From: Streptomyces sp. NBRC 110611
GTDB lineage: Bacteria; Actinomycetota; Actinomycetes; Streptomycetales; Streptomycetaceae
DNA: 64,000 nucleotides
Assembly (NCBI RefSeq): GCF_001590865.1
Contig: NZ_BBUY01000012.1
Span: 1 to 64,000 of the forward strand
Direction of reading: 5' to 3'
Shown here in pieces: positions 26,184 to 34,373 of the stretch. The translations under genes and the position numbers were made by a program. The notes below the pieces were generated by a model. That model had not been told where the DNA came from. It ran no database searches and saw nothing but the letters and a program-made list of their open reading frames with translations. Each line of letters opens with the position of its first letter. Position 1 is the first letter of the stretch.

Positions 26184-27644
26184 ATGGTCCGCATGCCCCC
26201 GATAGCCACGTCCCGCTCCCAGTCCCAGTCCCATTCCCAGACGCCCCGCCGGACCGCCGCACCACCGTGGCTGGTGATGCTGCTGGTCTGCGCCGGACAG
26301 TTCCTGGTCGTCCTCGACGTCTCCGTCGTGAACGTGGCGCTGCCCGCCATGCGGACCGGGCTGGGGCTGAGCGAGCTGGGTCTGCAGTGGATCGTCAACG
26401 CCTACGTGATCACCTTCGCGGGCTTCATGCTGCTCGGCGGGCGGGCCGCCGACCTCTTCGGCCGTAAGCGGATCTTCGTCCTCGGGCTGGCGCTGTTCAC
26501 CCTCGCCAGCGTGGGCGGCGGGCTCGCGCAGCAGCCCTGGCAGCTGATCGCGGCCCGTACGGTGCAGGGGGTGGGCGCTGCCGTGCTCTCGCCGGCCACC
26601 CTCACGATCCTCACCACGTCGTTCCCAGCCGGCCCGGCACGTACCCGCGCCATCGCCACCTGGACGGCGGTCGGTGCCGGCGGTGGTGTGGTGGGCGGTC
26701 TGGTCGGCGGGGTGCTCACCGAGTACCTGTCGTGGCGCTGGGTGCTGCTGATCAACGTGCCGGTCGGCGCGGTGGTGCTGATCGGCGCGGTGCTCTGGCT
26801 CACCGAGAGCCGGCAGGGGGTCGCGCGACGGCTCGATGTGCCGGGGGCGCTGCTGGTGACCGGCGGGCTGGGCCTGGTGGCGTACGGAATCGTGCGGACC
26901 GAGACGGACGGTTGGGTCTCCTCCTCGGCGCTGCTGCCACTGGCCGTCGGGCTGGTCCTGATCGCGGCCTTCATCGCCGTCGAGGCGCGCGCCAAGGCGC
27001 CGTTGATGCCGCTGGGGCTCTTCCGGCTGCGTTCGGTCTCGTCCGCGAACGCGGCGATGCTGCTGGCCGGCGCCGCGATGTTCTCGATGTGGTACTTCCT
27101 GTCGCTCTACATGCAGAACGTGTTGGGGTATCAGCCGCTACAGGCCGGGCTCTCGTTCCTTCCGCACTCGCTGTCCATCGTCCTGGGCTCCAAGATCGCG
27201 CCCCGGCTGATGAACCGGCTGGGCGCCAAGACCCTGGCCGTCGTGGGCGCGGTGATCTCCGCGTCCGGCATGGTCTGGCAGGGGACGATGGGGGTCGACG
27301 GAACGTACCTCGGCACCCTGCTGGGGCCCGGCATCCTGATGGCGCTCGGCGCGGGCCTGACCGCGACTCCGGTCGCCTCCATCGCCACGTCCGGTGCCGA
27401 CCCCGCCGACCAGGGCCTGGTCGCCGGCCTGATCAACACCTCCCGTCAGATGGGTGGCGCACTGGGGCTGTCGGTGCTGTCCACGGTGGCTGCGTCCCGC
27501 ATCGAGGCGGGGCACGGCCCGAAGTCCCTGGCGGACGGGTACGCGCTGGCCTTCCAGGCCGGCTCGGCGGTACTGCTGGCCAGTATCCTGCTGATGATCA
27601 TCGCCTTGCCGCGCCACCGGGCGGCCGCGGCGCAGGGAAGCTGA
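26184..27644 (+). CDS. MFS multidrug-type transporter, DHA2 (EmrB/QacA) family
   Basis: A 486-residue transporter with 14 predicted membrane helices. Motif D1-like LDVSVVNVALPAMRTGLGLSE opens helix 1, and motif A GGRAADLFGRKR lies between helices 2 and 3. The antiporter motif region GAGGGVVGGLVGGVLTEYLSWRW ends helix 5 with the typical WRWVLLINVPVG. It is expected to export drugs or metabolites using the proton gradient. No ribosome site is obvious; starts at 26184 and 26193 are both possible. The gene is monocistronic and ends in a perfect 12 bp stem. Confidence 0.9.
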   Translation: MVRMPPIATSRSQSQSHSQTPRRTAAPPWLVMLLVCAGQFLVVLDVSVVNVALPAMRTGLGLSELGLQWIVNAYVITFAGFMLLGGRAADLFGRKRIFVLGLALFTLASVGGGLAQQPWQLIAARTVQGVGAAVLSPATLTILTTSFPAGPARTRAIATWTAVGAGGGVVGGLVGGVLTEYLSWRWVLLINVPVGAVVLIGAVLWLTESRQGVARRLDVPGALLVTGGLGLVAYGIVRTETDGWVSSSALLPLAVGLVLIAAFIAVEARAKAPLMPLGLFRLRSVSSANAAMLLAGAAMFSMWYFLSLYMQNVLGYQPLQAGLSFLPHSLSIVLGSKIAPRLMNRLGAKTLAVVGAVISASGMVWQGTMGVDGTYLGTLLGPGILMALGAGLTATPVASIATSGADPADQGLVAGLINTSRQMGGALGLSVLSTVAASRIEAGHGPKSLADGYALAFQAGSAVLLASILLMIIALPRHRAAAAQGS

Positions 27645-27671
27645 CCTGCGGACCGGCCCGGTCCGCAGGTC
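27643..27671 (+). terminator. Hairpin at the end of the MFS gene
   Basis: GACCTGCGGACC (27643-27654) and GGTCCGCAGGTC (27660-27671) form a perfect 12 bp stem with a 5-base loop. It begins inside the stop codon. There is no U-tract, as is usual in Streptomyces. Confidence 0.8.
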
Positions 27672-27800
27672 GGCCCAGCCGCCCGGCCCAGCCCGCCTCA
27701 GCTCGACAAGGTGCTGACCCGAGGCCCGCAAGATGACGCCGTGGGCGGGTCGGGTACTTCCGGGGGCGGGGCGGATGGGCTATACATGAGAGCCATCGGC

Positions 27801-27814
27801 TAGAACGCGTTCTA
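27801..27814. promoter_or_regulatory. KstR operator upstream of the MaoC operon
   Basis: TAGAACGCGTTCTA fits TNNAACNNGTTNNA at all eight fixed positions and is the core of a perfect 16 bp palindrome, CTAGAACGCGTTCTAG (27800-27815). It ends 122 bp before the MaoC start. This is the strongest KstR site of the window. Confidence 0.85.
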
Positions 27815-27936
27815 GAAGTGTGTCCATGTGCGCCGGGTGAGCGCGGCCGCGCCGACCAGATGCGACCCCGGCCAGGTCGACGGTGCGGACGGCCGGGCCG
27901 GGGTCTTCACGCCGTGGTGAAGGAGAGCAGCGACCC

Positions 27937-28851
27937 ATGCCGATCGATGCCGCCAAGGCCACTTCCGCGGAGCCCCGGGCCACCGAACTCGCCTGGGACC
28001 ACAAGGACGTACAGCTCTATCACCTCGGCATCGGCGCCGGCGCGCCCACTCCGGAGAAGCCGCACCCCGCTACCGACCCGGACGAACTGCGCTACACCCT
28101 GGAGAGCGCGCTGCACGTCCTGCCCAGCTTCGCCACCGTCGCGGGATCGGGGTCTCCCCGGCTAGAGCGAAGCCGAGAGCTTGGGGAAGGAATGGCGGTG
28201 GTCGGCGGCCTGTCGGCGCCCGGTATCGACGTCGACCTCGCGGCCGTCCTGCACGGCGGGCAGACCGTCACCCTGCACCGCGCCATCCCGGTGCGCGGCC
28301 GCGCCACCCAGACCTCGTCCGTCCCGGCCGTCTACGACAAGGGCAAGGCCGCCGTCATCGTGCTGCGCTCCGAAGTCGCCGATGACGACGGTCCGTTGTG
28401 GACCTGCGACACCCAGATCTTCGTCCGTGGCGAGGGCGGCTTCGGGGGCGACCGCGGACCCTCGGTGCGCCTCGACCTGCCCGAGCGCGCCCCCGACCTG
28501 AGCACCGAGCGGCACATCCGTGAGGACCAGGCGCTGCTCTACCGCCTCTCCGGGGACTGGAACCCGCTGCACGCCGACCCGGAGTTCGCCGAGCTCGCCG
28601 GCTTCGACCGGCCGATCCTGCACGGACTGTGCACGTACGGAGTCGCGCTCAAGGCGGTGGTCGACACGGTGCTCGGTGGTGAGGTGTCGAAGGTGCGGTC
28701 GTACGCCACGCGGTTCGCGGGGGTGGTCTTCCCGGGCGAGACGCTCGGTATCCGGATGTGGCGGGAACCCGGGCGGGTCCAGGTGTCGGTCACCGCACCC
28801 GGGCGGGACGACGCGGCGGTGCTGGCGGACACCGTCGTCGAGCACAGCTGA
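27937..28851 (+). CDS. MaoC-family enoyl-CoA hydratase of steroid side-chain oxidation (Hsd4B-like)
   Basis: A 304-residue protein with two hot-dog folds in one chain, as in the 2-enoyl-CoA hydratase domain of multifunctional enzyme type 2. The hydratase-2 motif is present as YRLSGDWNPLHADPEFAELA followed by GFDRPILHGLC (about residues 202-230), holding the catalytic Asp and His. The N-domain has LESALHVLPSFATVAG and AVLHGGQTVTLHRAIP. Between them, residues about 71-84 (SPRLERSRELGEG) look foreign: they are encoded by a palindromic repeat element. The start follows AAGGAGAG. It heads an operon with an alcohol dehydrogenase and an SDR behind the best KstR site. Confidence 0.9.
   Translation: MPIDAAKATSAEPRATELAWDHKDVQLYHLGIGAGAPTPEKPHPATDPDELRYTLESALHVLPSFATVAGSGSPRLERSRELGEGMAVVGGLSAPGIDVDLAAVLHGGQTVTLHRAIPVRGRATQTSSVPAVYDKGKAAVIVLRSEVADDDGPLWTCDTQIFVRGEGGFGGDRGPSVRLDLPERAPDLSTERHIREDQALLYRLSGDWNPLHADPEFAELAGFDRPILHGLCTYGVALKAVVDTVLGGEVSKVRSYATRFAGVVFPGETLGIRMWREPGRVQVSVTAPGRDDAAVLADTVVEHS
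28149..28190. repeat. Palindromic Streptomyces-type repeat inserted in frame in the MaoC gene
   Basis: The element runs GGGGTCTCCCCGGCT, AGAGCGA, AGCCGAGAGCTTGGGGA. GGCT/AGCC and TCCCC/GGGGA form the stem with a bulge on the 3' side. I recall similar TCCCC...GAGCTTGGGGA sequences scattered between genes of many Streptomyces. Here it is 42 bp, a multiple of three, and keeps the frame open. It falls where other MaoC proteins go directly from FATVAG to the GM..GGLS segment. Confidence 0.65.
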
Positions 28852-28917
28852 TCGCCGTCCGCTGTTCGCCGTCCGCTGTTCACCGTTCGTCGTTCGTCGT
28901 TCGAGAGGAGCCGTGAC

Positions 28918-29994
28918 ATGCGCGCAGCCGTACAGCACGAGACCGGGCAGGACAAGCTCGATGTGCTCGACGACATCGAGGCGGTGGGCTTCGGCCCCGG
29001 GAAGGTCAGGATCCGCATACGGGCGACAGGGCTGTGCCACTCGGACCTGTCGGCGATGAGCGGCGTGCTGCCGCAGCCCGCGCCCTTCGTTCCCGGTCAC
29101 GAGGGCGCCGGGGAGATCGTCGAGGTCGGCGACGGCGTCACCGGCCTGGGCCAGGGCGACCGTGTGCTGATGTGCTGGCTGCCCGCCTGCGGCAGCTGCC
29201 CATCCTGCAAACGCGGTCAGACCCACCTCTGCCTGACCGGATTCATGAACGCCGGTACGCCGAACTTCCAGCGCCCCGGTGGGCAGGTCTTCGGATTCGC
29301 CGGCACCGGTACGTTCGCCGAAGAGGTCGTGGTCGCGGCCAACTGCGCGGTCCCGATCCCGGACGACGTCCCGTACGAGATCGCCGCGCTGATCGGCTGC
29401 GGCGTGACGACCGGGCTGGGCGCCGCCCTCAACACGGCCGAGGTGGCGGCCGGGTCCTCGGTCGCGGTGATCGGGTGCGGCGGCGTCGGCATCTCCACCA
29501 TCCAGGGCGCGAAGGTCTCCGGCGCGGCACAGATCGTCGCCGTCGATCCGGTGCCCGGCCGCCGGGAGGCCGCACTGCGCTTCGGCGCGACCGAAGCCGT
29601 CGCCCCCGAGGAGTTCGCCGATGCCAAGGCCCGGATCACCGCGGGGGAGGGCTTCGACTACGTCTTCGAGGTGGTCGGCGCGTCCGCCACCGCCCGCACG
29701 GCCTACGAGATGACTCGGCGCGGCGGCACGCTGTGTGTGGTCGGCGCGGGCGCCATGGACGACACCTTCCGGGTCAACATGTTCGAGCTGTTCTTCGACG
29801 AGAAGCGGATCCTGCCGTCCCTGTACGGAGGCGGAGATGTGCTGCGGTCCTACGAGCGGGCGATCGCCCTGTGGCGGGCCGGCCGGATCGACCTCGAAGG
29901 CCTGATCACCCACCGCGTCCGGCTCGCCGAGATCAACGAGGCCCTCGACCAGATGCGTTCGGGGACCGCGCTGCGCACCTGCATCGAGATCTGA
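28918..29994 (+). CDS. Zinc-dependent alcohol dehydrogenase
   Basis: A 358-residue medium-chain dehydrogenase/reductase. Catalytic zinc ligands are Cys in ATGLCHSD, the His-Glu pair in PGHEGAGE and the Cys in IGCGVTTG. The structural zinc lobe is CGSCPSCKRGQTHLC. The NAD-binding Rossmann loop is VIGCGGVGIS. The N-terminal RAAVQHETG and the length match class III-like / AdhD enzymes seen with steroid and mycothiol metabolism. AGGAG precedes the ATG. It lies 66 bp after the MaoC gene, presumably in the same KstR-controlled transcript. It probably oxidises an alcohol intermediate; the substrate is inferred. Confidence 0.9.
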   Translation: MRAAVQHETGQDKLDVLDDIEAVGFGPGKVRIRIRATGLCHSDLSAMSGVLPQPAPFVPGHEGAGEIVEVGDGVTGLGQGDRVLMCWLPACGSCPSCKRGQTHLCLTGFMNAGTPNFQRPGGQVFGFAGTGTFAEEVVVAANCAVPIPDDVPYEIAALIGCGVTTGLGAALNTAEVAAGSSVAVIGCGGVGISTIQGAKVSGAAQIVAVDPVPGRREAALRFGATEAVAPEEFADAKARITAGEGFDYVFEVVGASATARTAYEMTRRGGTLCVVGAGAMDDTFRVNMFELFFDEKRILPSLYGGGDVLRSYERAIALWRAGRIDLEGLITHRVRLAEINEALDQMRSGTALRTCIEI

Positions 29995-30002
29995 CCGCGT
30001 GC

Positions 30003-30086
30003 AGAGCCGTCTGGCTGTAGGAAGAGCCGTTTGGTCGCAGGGGAAGCCGCCTGGCCGCAGGAAGAGCCGTTTGGCCGCTGGAGAGG
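30003..30086. repeat. Four-copy tandem repeat between ADH and SDR genes
   Basis: Four imperfect copies of an approximately 20 bp unit of the form AGAGCCGTTTGGCCGCAGGA fill most of the gap. The last copy supplies the GGAGAGG ribosome site of the SDR gene. Confidence 0.75.
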
Positions 30087-30098
30087 ACAGGAGCAGGA

Positions 30099-31022
30099 AT
30101 GGCAAAGCCACTTGAGGGCCTGACCGCGATCGTCACCGGGGCCGGACGCGGTATCGGCCGTGCCGAGGCCCTGGAACTCGCCCGCCTGGGCGCGCACGTC
30201 GTGGTCAACGACTACGGGCAGAACGATGACGCCGAGGACGTCACCGCCGAGATCCGCGCGGCCGGTGGTCAGGCGGTGGCACACCTAGGTGACGTCGCCG
30301 ACCACGAGCAGGCCCGTGCGCTCGTCCAGCTGGCGATCGACACGTACGGGCAACTCGACATCCTGGTCAACAACGCGGGCATCCTGCGCGACCGGATGGT
30401 GTTCTCGATGACCGAGGACGAATGGGACGCTGTCATCCGCGTCCATCTCAAGGGCCACTTCAACACCATCCGGTTCGCAGCGGCCCACTGGCGTGAGCGC
30501 GCCAAGGCGGTCGGCGGCCCGGTGTACGGCCGGATCGTCAACACCTCATCGGAGGCGTTCCTCGCGGGCTCGGCGGGCCAGCCCAACTACGCCGCGGCCA
30601 AGGGCGGCATCGTCGGCCTGACCACCTCCACGGCGCTGGCGCTGGCCAAATACGGTGTGACCGCCAATGTGATCTGCCCGCGCGCCCGCACCCGGATGAC
30701 CGAGGAGATCTTCGCCGGCTTCGCAGAGCCGGCGGACGGCGCGCTCGACGCGCTCGCGCCGGAGCACGTCGCACCGCTCGTCGGCTATCTGGCCTCACCG
30801 GCCGCGGCCAAGGTCAATGGCCAGTTGCTGGTCGTGCACGGCGGAATGGTCGCGGTCGTCGAACGTCCCCGGGTCGCCGCCAAGTTCGACACCACCGAGG
30901 GGGTCTTCGGCTTCGAGGAGCTGGACGGCCTGCTGACGCCGTACTACGCCTCGCGTCCGCCGAACGAGACCTTCGCGGCGGCCGAGGTACTGGGCCTCAA
31001 GCACGGCGTCAAGCAAGGCTGA
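30099..31022 (+). CDS. Short-chain dehydrogenase, 17beta-HSD type 4-like 3-hydroxyacyl-CoA dehydrogenase (Hsd4A-like)
   Basis: A 307-residue SDR. It has TGAGRGIG (cofactor loop), LVNNAGILRD, the catalytic Ser in VNTSSEA, and YAAAK (Tyr about 164, Lys about 168). The extended C-terminus (FGFEELDGLLTPYYASRPPNETF) is typical of the actinobacterial relatives of the dehydrogenase part of MFE-2. With the MaoC hydratase just upstream, the pair can do the hydration and oxidation steps of side-chain beta-oxidation that one fused protein does in animals. AGGACAGGAGC precedes the ATG. Third gene of the KstR-controlled operon. Confidence 0.9.
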   Translation: MAKPLEGLTAIVTGAGRGIGRAEALELARLGAHVVVNDYGQNDDAEDVTAEIRAAGGQAVAHLGDVADHEQARALVQLAIDTYGQLDILVNNAGILRDRMVFSMTEDEWDAVIRVHLKGHFNTIRFAAAHWRERAKAVGGPVYGRIVNTSSEAFLAGSAGQPNYAAAKGGIVGLTTSTALALAKYGVTANVICPRARTRMTEEIFAGFAEPADGALDALAPEHVAPLVGYLASPAAAKVNGQLLVVHGGMVAVVERPRVAAKFDTTEGVFGFEELDGLLTPYYASRPPNETFAAAEVLGLKHGVKQG

Positions 31023-31171
31023 CGGGCCGGGGCCGTGGTCGCCACCCCCCGGGACTCGGGATGTGCGTGGAGACCACGGCCGGAATGGCCGGTAGGTGCG
31101 TCCTGCGTTCTTCCGCCTGCGTTCTTCTGTCGGCGTTCTGCTGCCGGCGTCCTTCCGCTACGTGCGAGGTG

Positions 31172-31324
31172 TTACTGGTCCCGGCGGTGCCGGCCGTGGG
31201 CGGCCGATTCGGACTCGTCCGTGGCCGCCGGGCCACGGTGCCTGCCTGCGCCGGCGGCCTCGGCGGCCTGGGCGGATGCCTCCTGAGGGCGCGCCTGGGT
31301 CGTGTCGGTTCGGGCTTCGGACAT
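31172..31324 (-). CDS. Small basic protein of 50 residues
   Basis: A short frame MSEARTDTTQARPQE..., with the tail units AGRHRGPAA and HGRHRRDQ. The two GRHR units look like a duplicated motif, and small Streptomyces proteins with such GRHRGP/GRHRK endings are familiar to me. GGAG lies about eleven bases before the ATG. No cysteines and no membrane segment. The function is unknown, and the gene is supported only by codon use and the recalled pattern. Confidence 0.5.
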   Translation of the reverse strand: MSEARTDTTQARPQEASAQAAEAAGAGRHRGPAATDESESAAHGRHRRDQ

Positions 31325-31485
31325 GGGAAGAGTCACTCCGTCAGATCGCTTACGGCTCTGCGCGTCGGAGCCTCGCCCGACGACCGCCGAGGCTGCCCCC
31401 GAACGGCACCGTCGACGGCCGGTCAACCGGCTGCGTAGCCCCGCCCAAAAAGTCTAACCGGGTGGGAAAACAGGCTCCACTGGGA

Positions 31486-33156
31486 CTACCGAGGTGCGAG
31501 GGGCGCCTGTTGCAGGGGGACTGGCCTGCACATCGGGGGATGCGCGGGGGCGTGCTGCGGTTCCCCGCCGAGGACTTGGGCATGTGCAGATCCTGTGGAG
31601 TGGTTGTCGGCATCCACCGCATCCGGCATCACCCCTCCGTCGGTTGCGGCGGTGATCCCGATGTTCTCGACGTTCTCGATGTCCCCGATGTCCCCGAAAT
31701 TCCTGACACCAGCCCTCGGGGGCGCGCCCTCCAGACTCGTCAGCCTCTCCAGGCCTTCCAGCCCCTCCAGGCCCTTGAGACCTTTCAGACCTCTCAGGCC
31801 CTTCAGTTTCACCGGCCCCTTCAACTCCACCGGCCCGTCCAGTCGTACCGGTCCGTTCCACTTGACCGGCCCGCTCCCTCTCGTCAGCCGGTTCGCCTCC
31901 TCCTTCCCGGCCCTCCTCTCCTTCCCCACCGGCTCCCACGCCCGCACCGGCTCCCATTTCCCCACCCGGCGTACCGTTTCCGCTGCCTCCGATGCCTCCG
32001 CTGCCTCCACCACTTCCGCCGTCTCCGTCGGTTCCGCCGCCCCCACCGTTGCCCTCCGCCGCACCGGCTCCGCCGGCTCCGGCGGTAGCGGTACGGTCAC
32101 CCGCGCCACCCCGCACGGCTCCAGGCCCGTCGCACACGGCAGCAGCAGTTCGCCGCCCGCCGTCCACAGCCCGGTGCCCGCCAGCCACCCGGCCGGTACG
32201 GGCAGTTGCCGCAGCTGCCGCCCCATCGGCCGCCAGGTCCCCAGCCAGGTGCCGTGCGGCGCGTCCATACGGAACGCGACCGCGCAGCTCTCGGGCGCCA
32301 GCATCTGCCCCGGTTGGACAGCGAACGGAGTGAGGGCGAGCGGAGTGATGGCGGCGCTCCGCCCCGCTTCCCCCGCGCCCCGCTCGCGCCCCCCGGAAGC
32401 GGGTCCGACGGGCCGCAGGCATTCGGGGAAGCGCACCGGTCGCCTGCTGCCCAGTACGCCCCAGCCGAGCCGGTCCTCTCCGGGGGCGTCCGACCGTACG
32501 AGCAGCAGTCCGCTGTCCGGATCGGCGAGCAGCAGCCGGTCATTGCTCTCCTCGGTGATCTGCAGCAGCAGGCCGGTCTCGCCGCTCCGCTCCAGATCGA
32601 CCGTGATCGTCTTCGTTCGGCCGTCCAACTCCCGGTCCAGGGCGAGCAGTCGGCCGCTGCGGTCCAGCCAGGCGCCGCCCGTGCAGCGCCCCGGGATCTC
32701 GGCGATCCGCTCGGGCCCGCCCGTGCCGCCGTGCACCAGCCACAGGCCGGTGCGGTGCTCCCCGGGGGCCAGGGCGAAGCCGAGCGTTCCCTTGGGAGAG
32801 GGCGGCAGCAGGGTGAGTTCGGGTGCCTCCACGGCACCCAGTAGCAGTTCGCCGGTCCCGGGGCCCGTCGGGTAGAGCAGGGAGACGGCGAAGCGGTCGG
32901 CGACCCGGCGCAGGATCAGCACCCGGCCGTCCGTGAGCGGCAGCAGTTCGCTGTCCGGCTCTTCGGGCTGGCTGCCCGGCAGGGGGACGGCGTACGGCTC
33001 GGGGCCGCTCAGCGTCCAGCGCTCCGGGAACCAGCTGCCGGCGGCGTCGTCGTGACGGGCGAGCCGGGCGCCGTACGAGCCGTCGGCGGCGATCGTCAGA
33101 GCCGCACGGCGCGGGCTGTCCGGCGCGTGAGCGCCCTCAGTGGCACAGATCGTCAT
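31486..33156 (-). CDS. Large Streptomyces protein of unknown function with Lys-Gly-Leu repeat region
   Basis: A 556-residue protein. Residues 1-370 look like a beta-rich, perhaps propeller-like domain: short strands and turns such as DGRVLILRRVADRF, GLWLVHGGTGGPERIAEIPG and DRLLLADPDSGLLLVRSD recur, as in proteins reading out status values. Residues 380-510 are low-complexity: a run of PVKLKG, LRGLKG, LKGLEG and LEGLERL units encoded by direct repeats at 31735-31850. No signal peptide. Start taken at 33156 after GGAGGTGA. The neighbours are housekeeping genes. The repeat region may be an expansion that varies between strains. Function not recognised. Confidence 0.72.
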   Translation of the reverse strand: MTICATEGAHAPDSPRRAALTIAADGSYGARLARHDDAAGSWFPERWTLSGPEPYAVPLPGSQPEEPDSELLPLTDGRVLILRRVADRFAVSLLYPTGPGTGELLLGAVEAPELTLLPPSPKGTLGFALAPGEHRTGLWLVHGGTGGPERIAEIPGRCTGGAWLDRSGRLLALDRELDGRTKTITVDLERSGETGLLLQITEESNDRLLLADPDSGLLLVRSDAPGEDRLGWGVLGSRRPVRFPECLRPVGPASGGRERGAGEAGRSAAITPLALTPFAVQPGQMLAPESCAVAFRMDAPHGTWLGTWRPMGRQLRQLPVPAGWLAGTGLWTAGGELLLPCATGLEPCGVARVTVPLPPEPAEPVRRRATVGAAEPTETAEVVEAAEASEAAETVRRVGKWEPVRAWEPVGKERRAGKEEANRLTRGSGPVKWNGPVRLDGPVELKGPVKLKGLRGLKGLKGLEGLEGLERLTSLEGAPPRAGVRNFGDIGDIENVENIGITAATDGGVMPDAVDADNHSTGSAHAQVLGGEPQHAPAHPPMCRPVPLQQAPLAPR

Positions 33157-33497
33157 CGAGTGGTCACCTCCAGTGGGCAACCGAAGCTACTTTTCGCACT
33201 TCCGGCCGATCAACGCGAGTTGCTGCACTTCACGCATAAGGGTGGCGGTCGTCCGGTTCGCCGGTGGCGGGCCGGGTGGTTGTGCCTTCCGTTGCGATGG
33301 TGGGTTACCCGGTTACCCGGCTACCCGTTGTCGCGACGGTGGGTCACCCGTCGCGACGGCGGTGACGGCGGTGACGGCGGGCGAGCGTCCCGGCCGGCGG
33401 GGGCAGGGCCGGTGGGGCCCCTGCCCGGGCGCGGTGGTCGCGCGTCCTGCCTCGACCGACGCCCGTCCTGTCACACCCGGGAGGTAATCTTCCACCC
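33157..33497. other. Divergent control region with short tandem repeats
   Basis: No gene is supported. GTTACCCGG-like 9 bp units occur three times at 33302-33330, and CGGTGACGG units follow at 33355-33385. Promoters for both flanking genes must lie here. Confidence 0.55.
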
Positions 33498-34373
33498 GTG
33501 CCCGTACTGTCTGAAGTCCTCGCCGCGCTCGACGCTCTCTGGCCCCCCGAGCGGGCCGAAGGGTGGGACGCCGTAGGCACGGTCTGCGGTGACCCCGATG
33601 CGGAGGTCCGCCGTGTGCTGTTCGCCGTCGACCCGGTCCAGGAGATCGTCGACGAGGCGGTGCAGCTCGGCGCCGACCTCCTCGTCACCCACCACCCGCT
33701 GTACCTGCGCGGCACGTCGACGGTCGCGGCCTCGACCTTCAAGGGCAAGGTCGTGCACACCCTCATCAAGCACGACATCGCGCTGCACGTGGCGCATACC
33801 AACGCCGACACCGCCGACCCGGGTGTCTCCGACGCCCTGGCCGGCGCCCTGGATCTGCGGATCCTCCGCCCCCTGGTGCCGGATGCGAGCGACCCCTCGG
33901 GCCGCCGCGGCCTGGGCCGGATCTGCGAGCTGGCGCATCCGATGACGCTGGCCGAGTTCGCCTCGTACGCCGCGGCCCGTCTGCCGTCCACCGCGCAGGG
34001 CATCCGGGCGGCCGGCGATCCGGAGCGCGAGATCCGGACCATCGCGGTGTCCGGCGGCTCGGGCGACAGCCTCTTCGGCGACGTCCGGGCGGCCGGTGTG
34101 GACGCCTTCCTCACCGCCGATCTGCGCCACCACCCGGCCTCCGAGGCCACCCAGCACACCCGCGACGGCTCGCCGGCGCTGCTCGACGCCGCCCACTGGG
34201 CCACCGAGTGGCCGTGGTGCGAGCAGGCCGCGGCCCAGCTCGACGCGGTCTCCGACCGCCACGGCTGGGGACTGCGTACGCATGTCTCCCATACGGTCAC
34301 CGACCCCTGGACCGCCCACGCGGCGTCCACCCCCCTGTTCACCCCGACGCACACCACAGGAGCCCCACGCTGA
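33498..34373 (+). CDS. Nif3-like dinuclear metal-centre hexameric protein
   Basis: A 291-residue member of the NIF3/YbgI family, thought to act as a metal-dependent hydrolase. Metal ligands are visible as LLVTHHPLYLRG, HVAHTNADTA and, near the end, LLDAAHWATEWPWCEQ. The GTG start at 33498 follows GGGAGGTAA. The stop overlaps the next gene, and this arrangement (Nif3, zinc ribbon, RNase H/phosphatase) is conserved in Streptomyces. Family role is still uncertain. Confidence 0.92.
   Translation: MPVLSEVLAALDALWPPERAEGWDAVGTVCGDPDAEVRRVLFAVDPVQEIVDEAVQLGADLLVTHHPLYLRGTSTVAASTFKGKVVHTLIKHDIALHVAHTNADTADPGVSDALAGALDLRILRPLVPDASDPSGRRGLGRICELAHPMTLAEFASYAAARLPSTAQGIRAAGDPEREIRTIAVSGGSGDSLFGDVRAAGVDAFLTADLRHHPASEATQHTRDGSPALLDAAHWATEWPWCEQAAAQLDAVSDRHGWGLRTHVSHTVTDPWTAHAASTPLFTPTHTTGAPR

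Noticed and set aside
31096..32088. Long plus-strand open frame opposite the 556-residue gene
   Set aside because: Composition (Pro, Arg, His, Leu runs) is the mirror of the minus-strand repeats; there is no ribosome site or family match.
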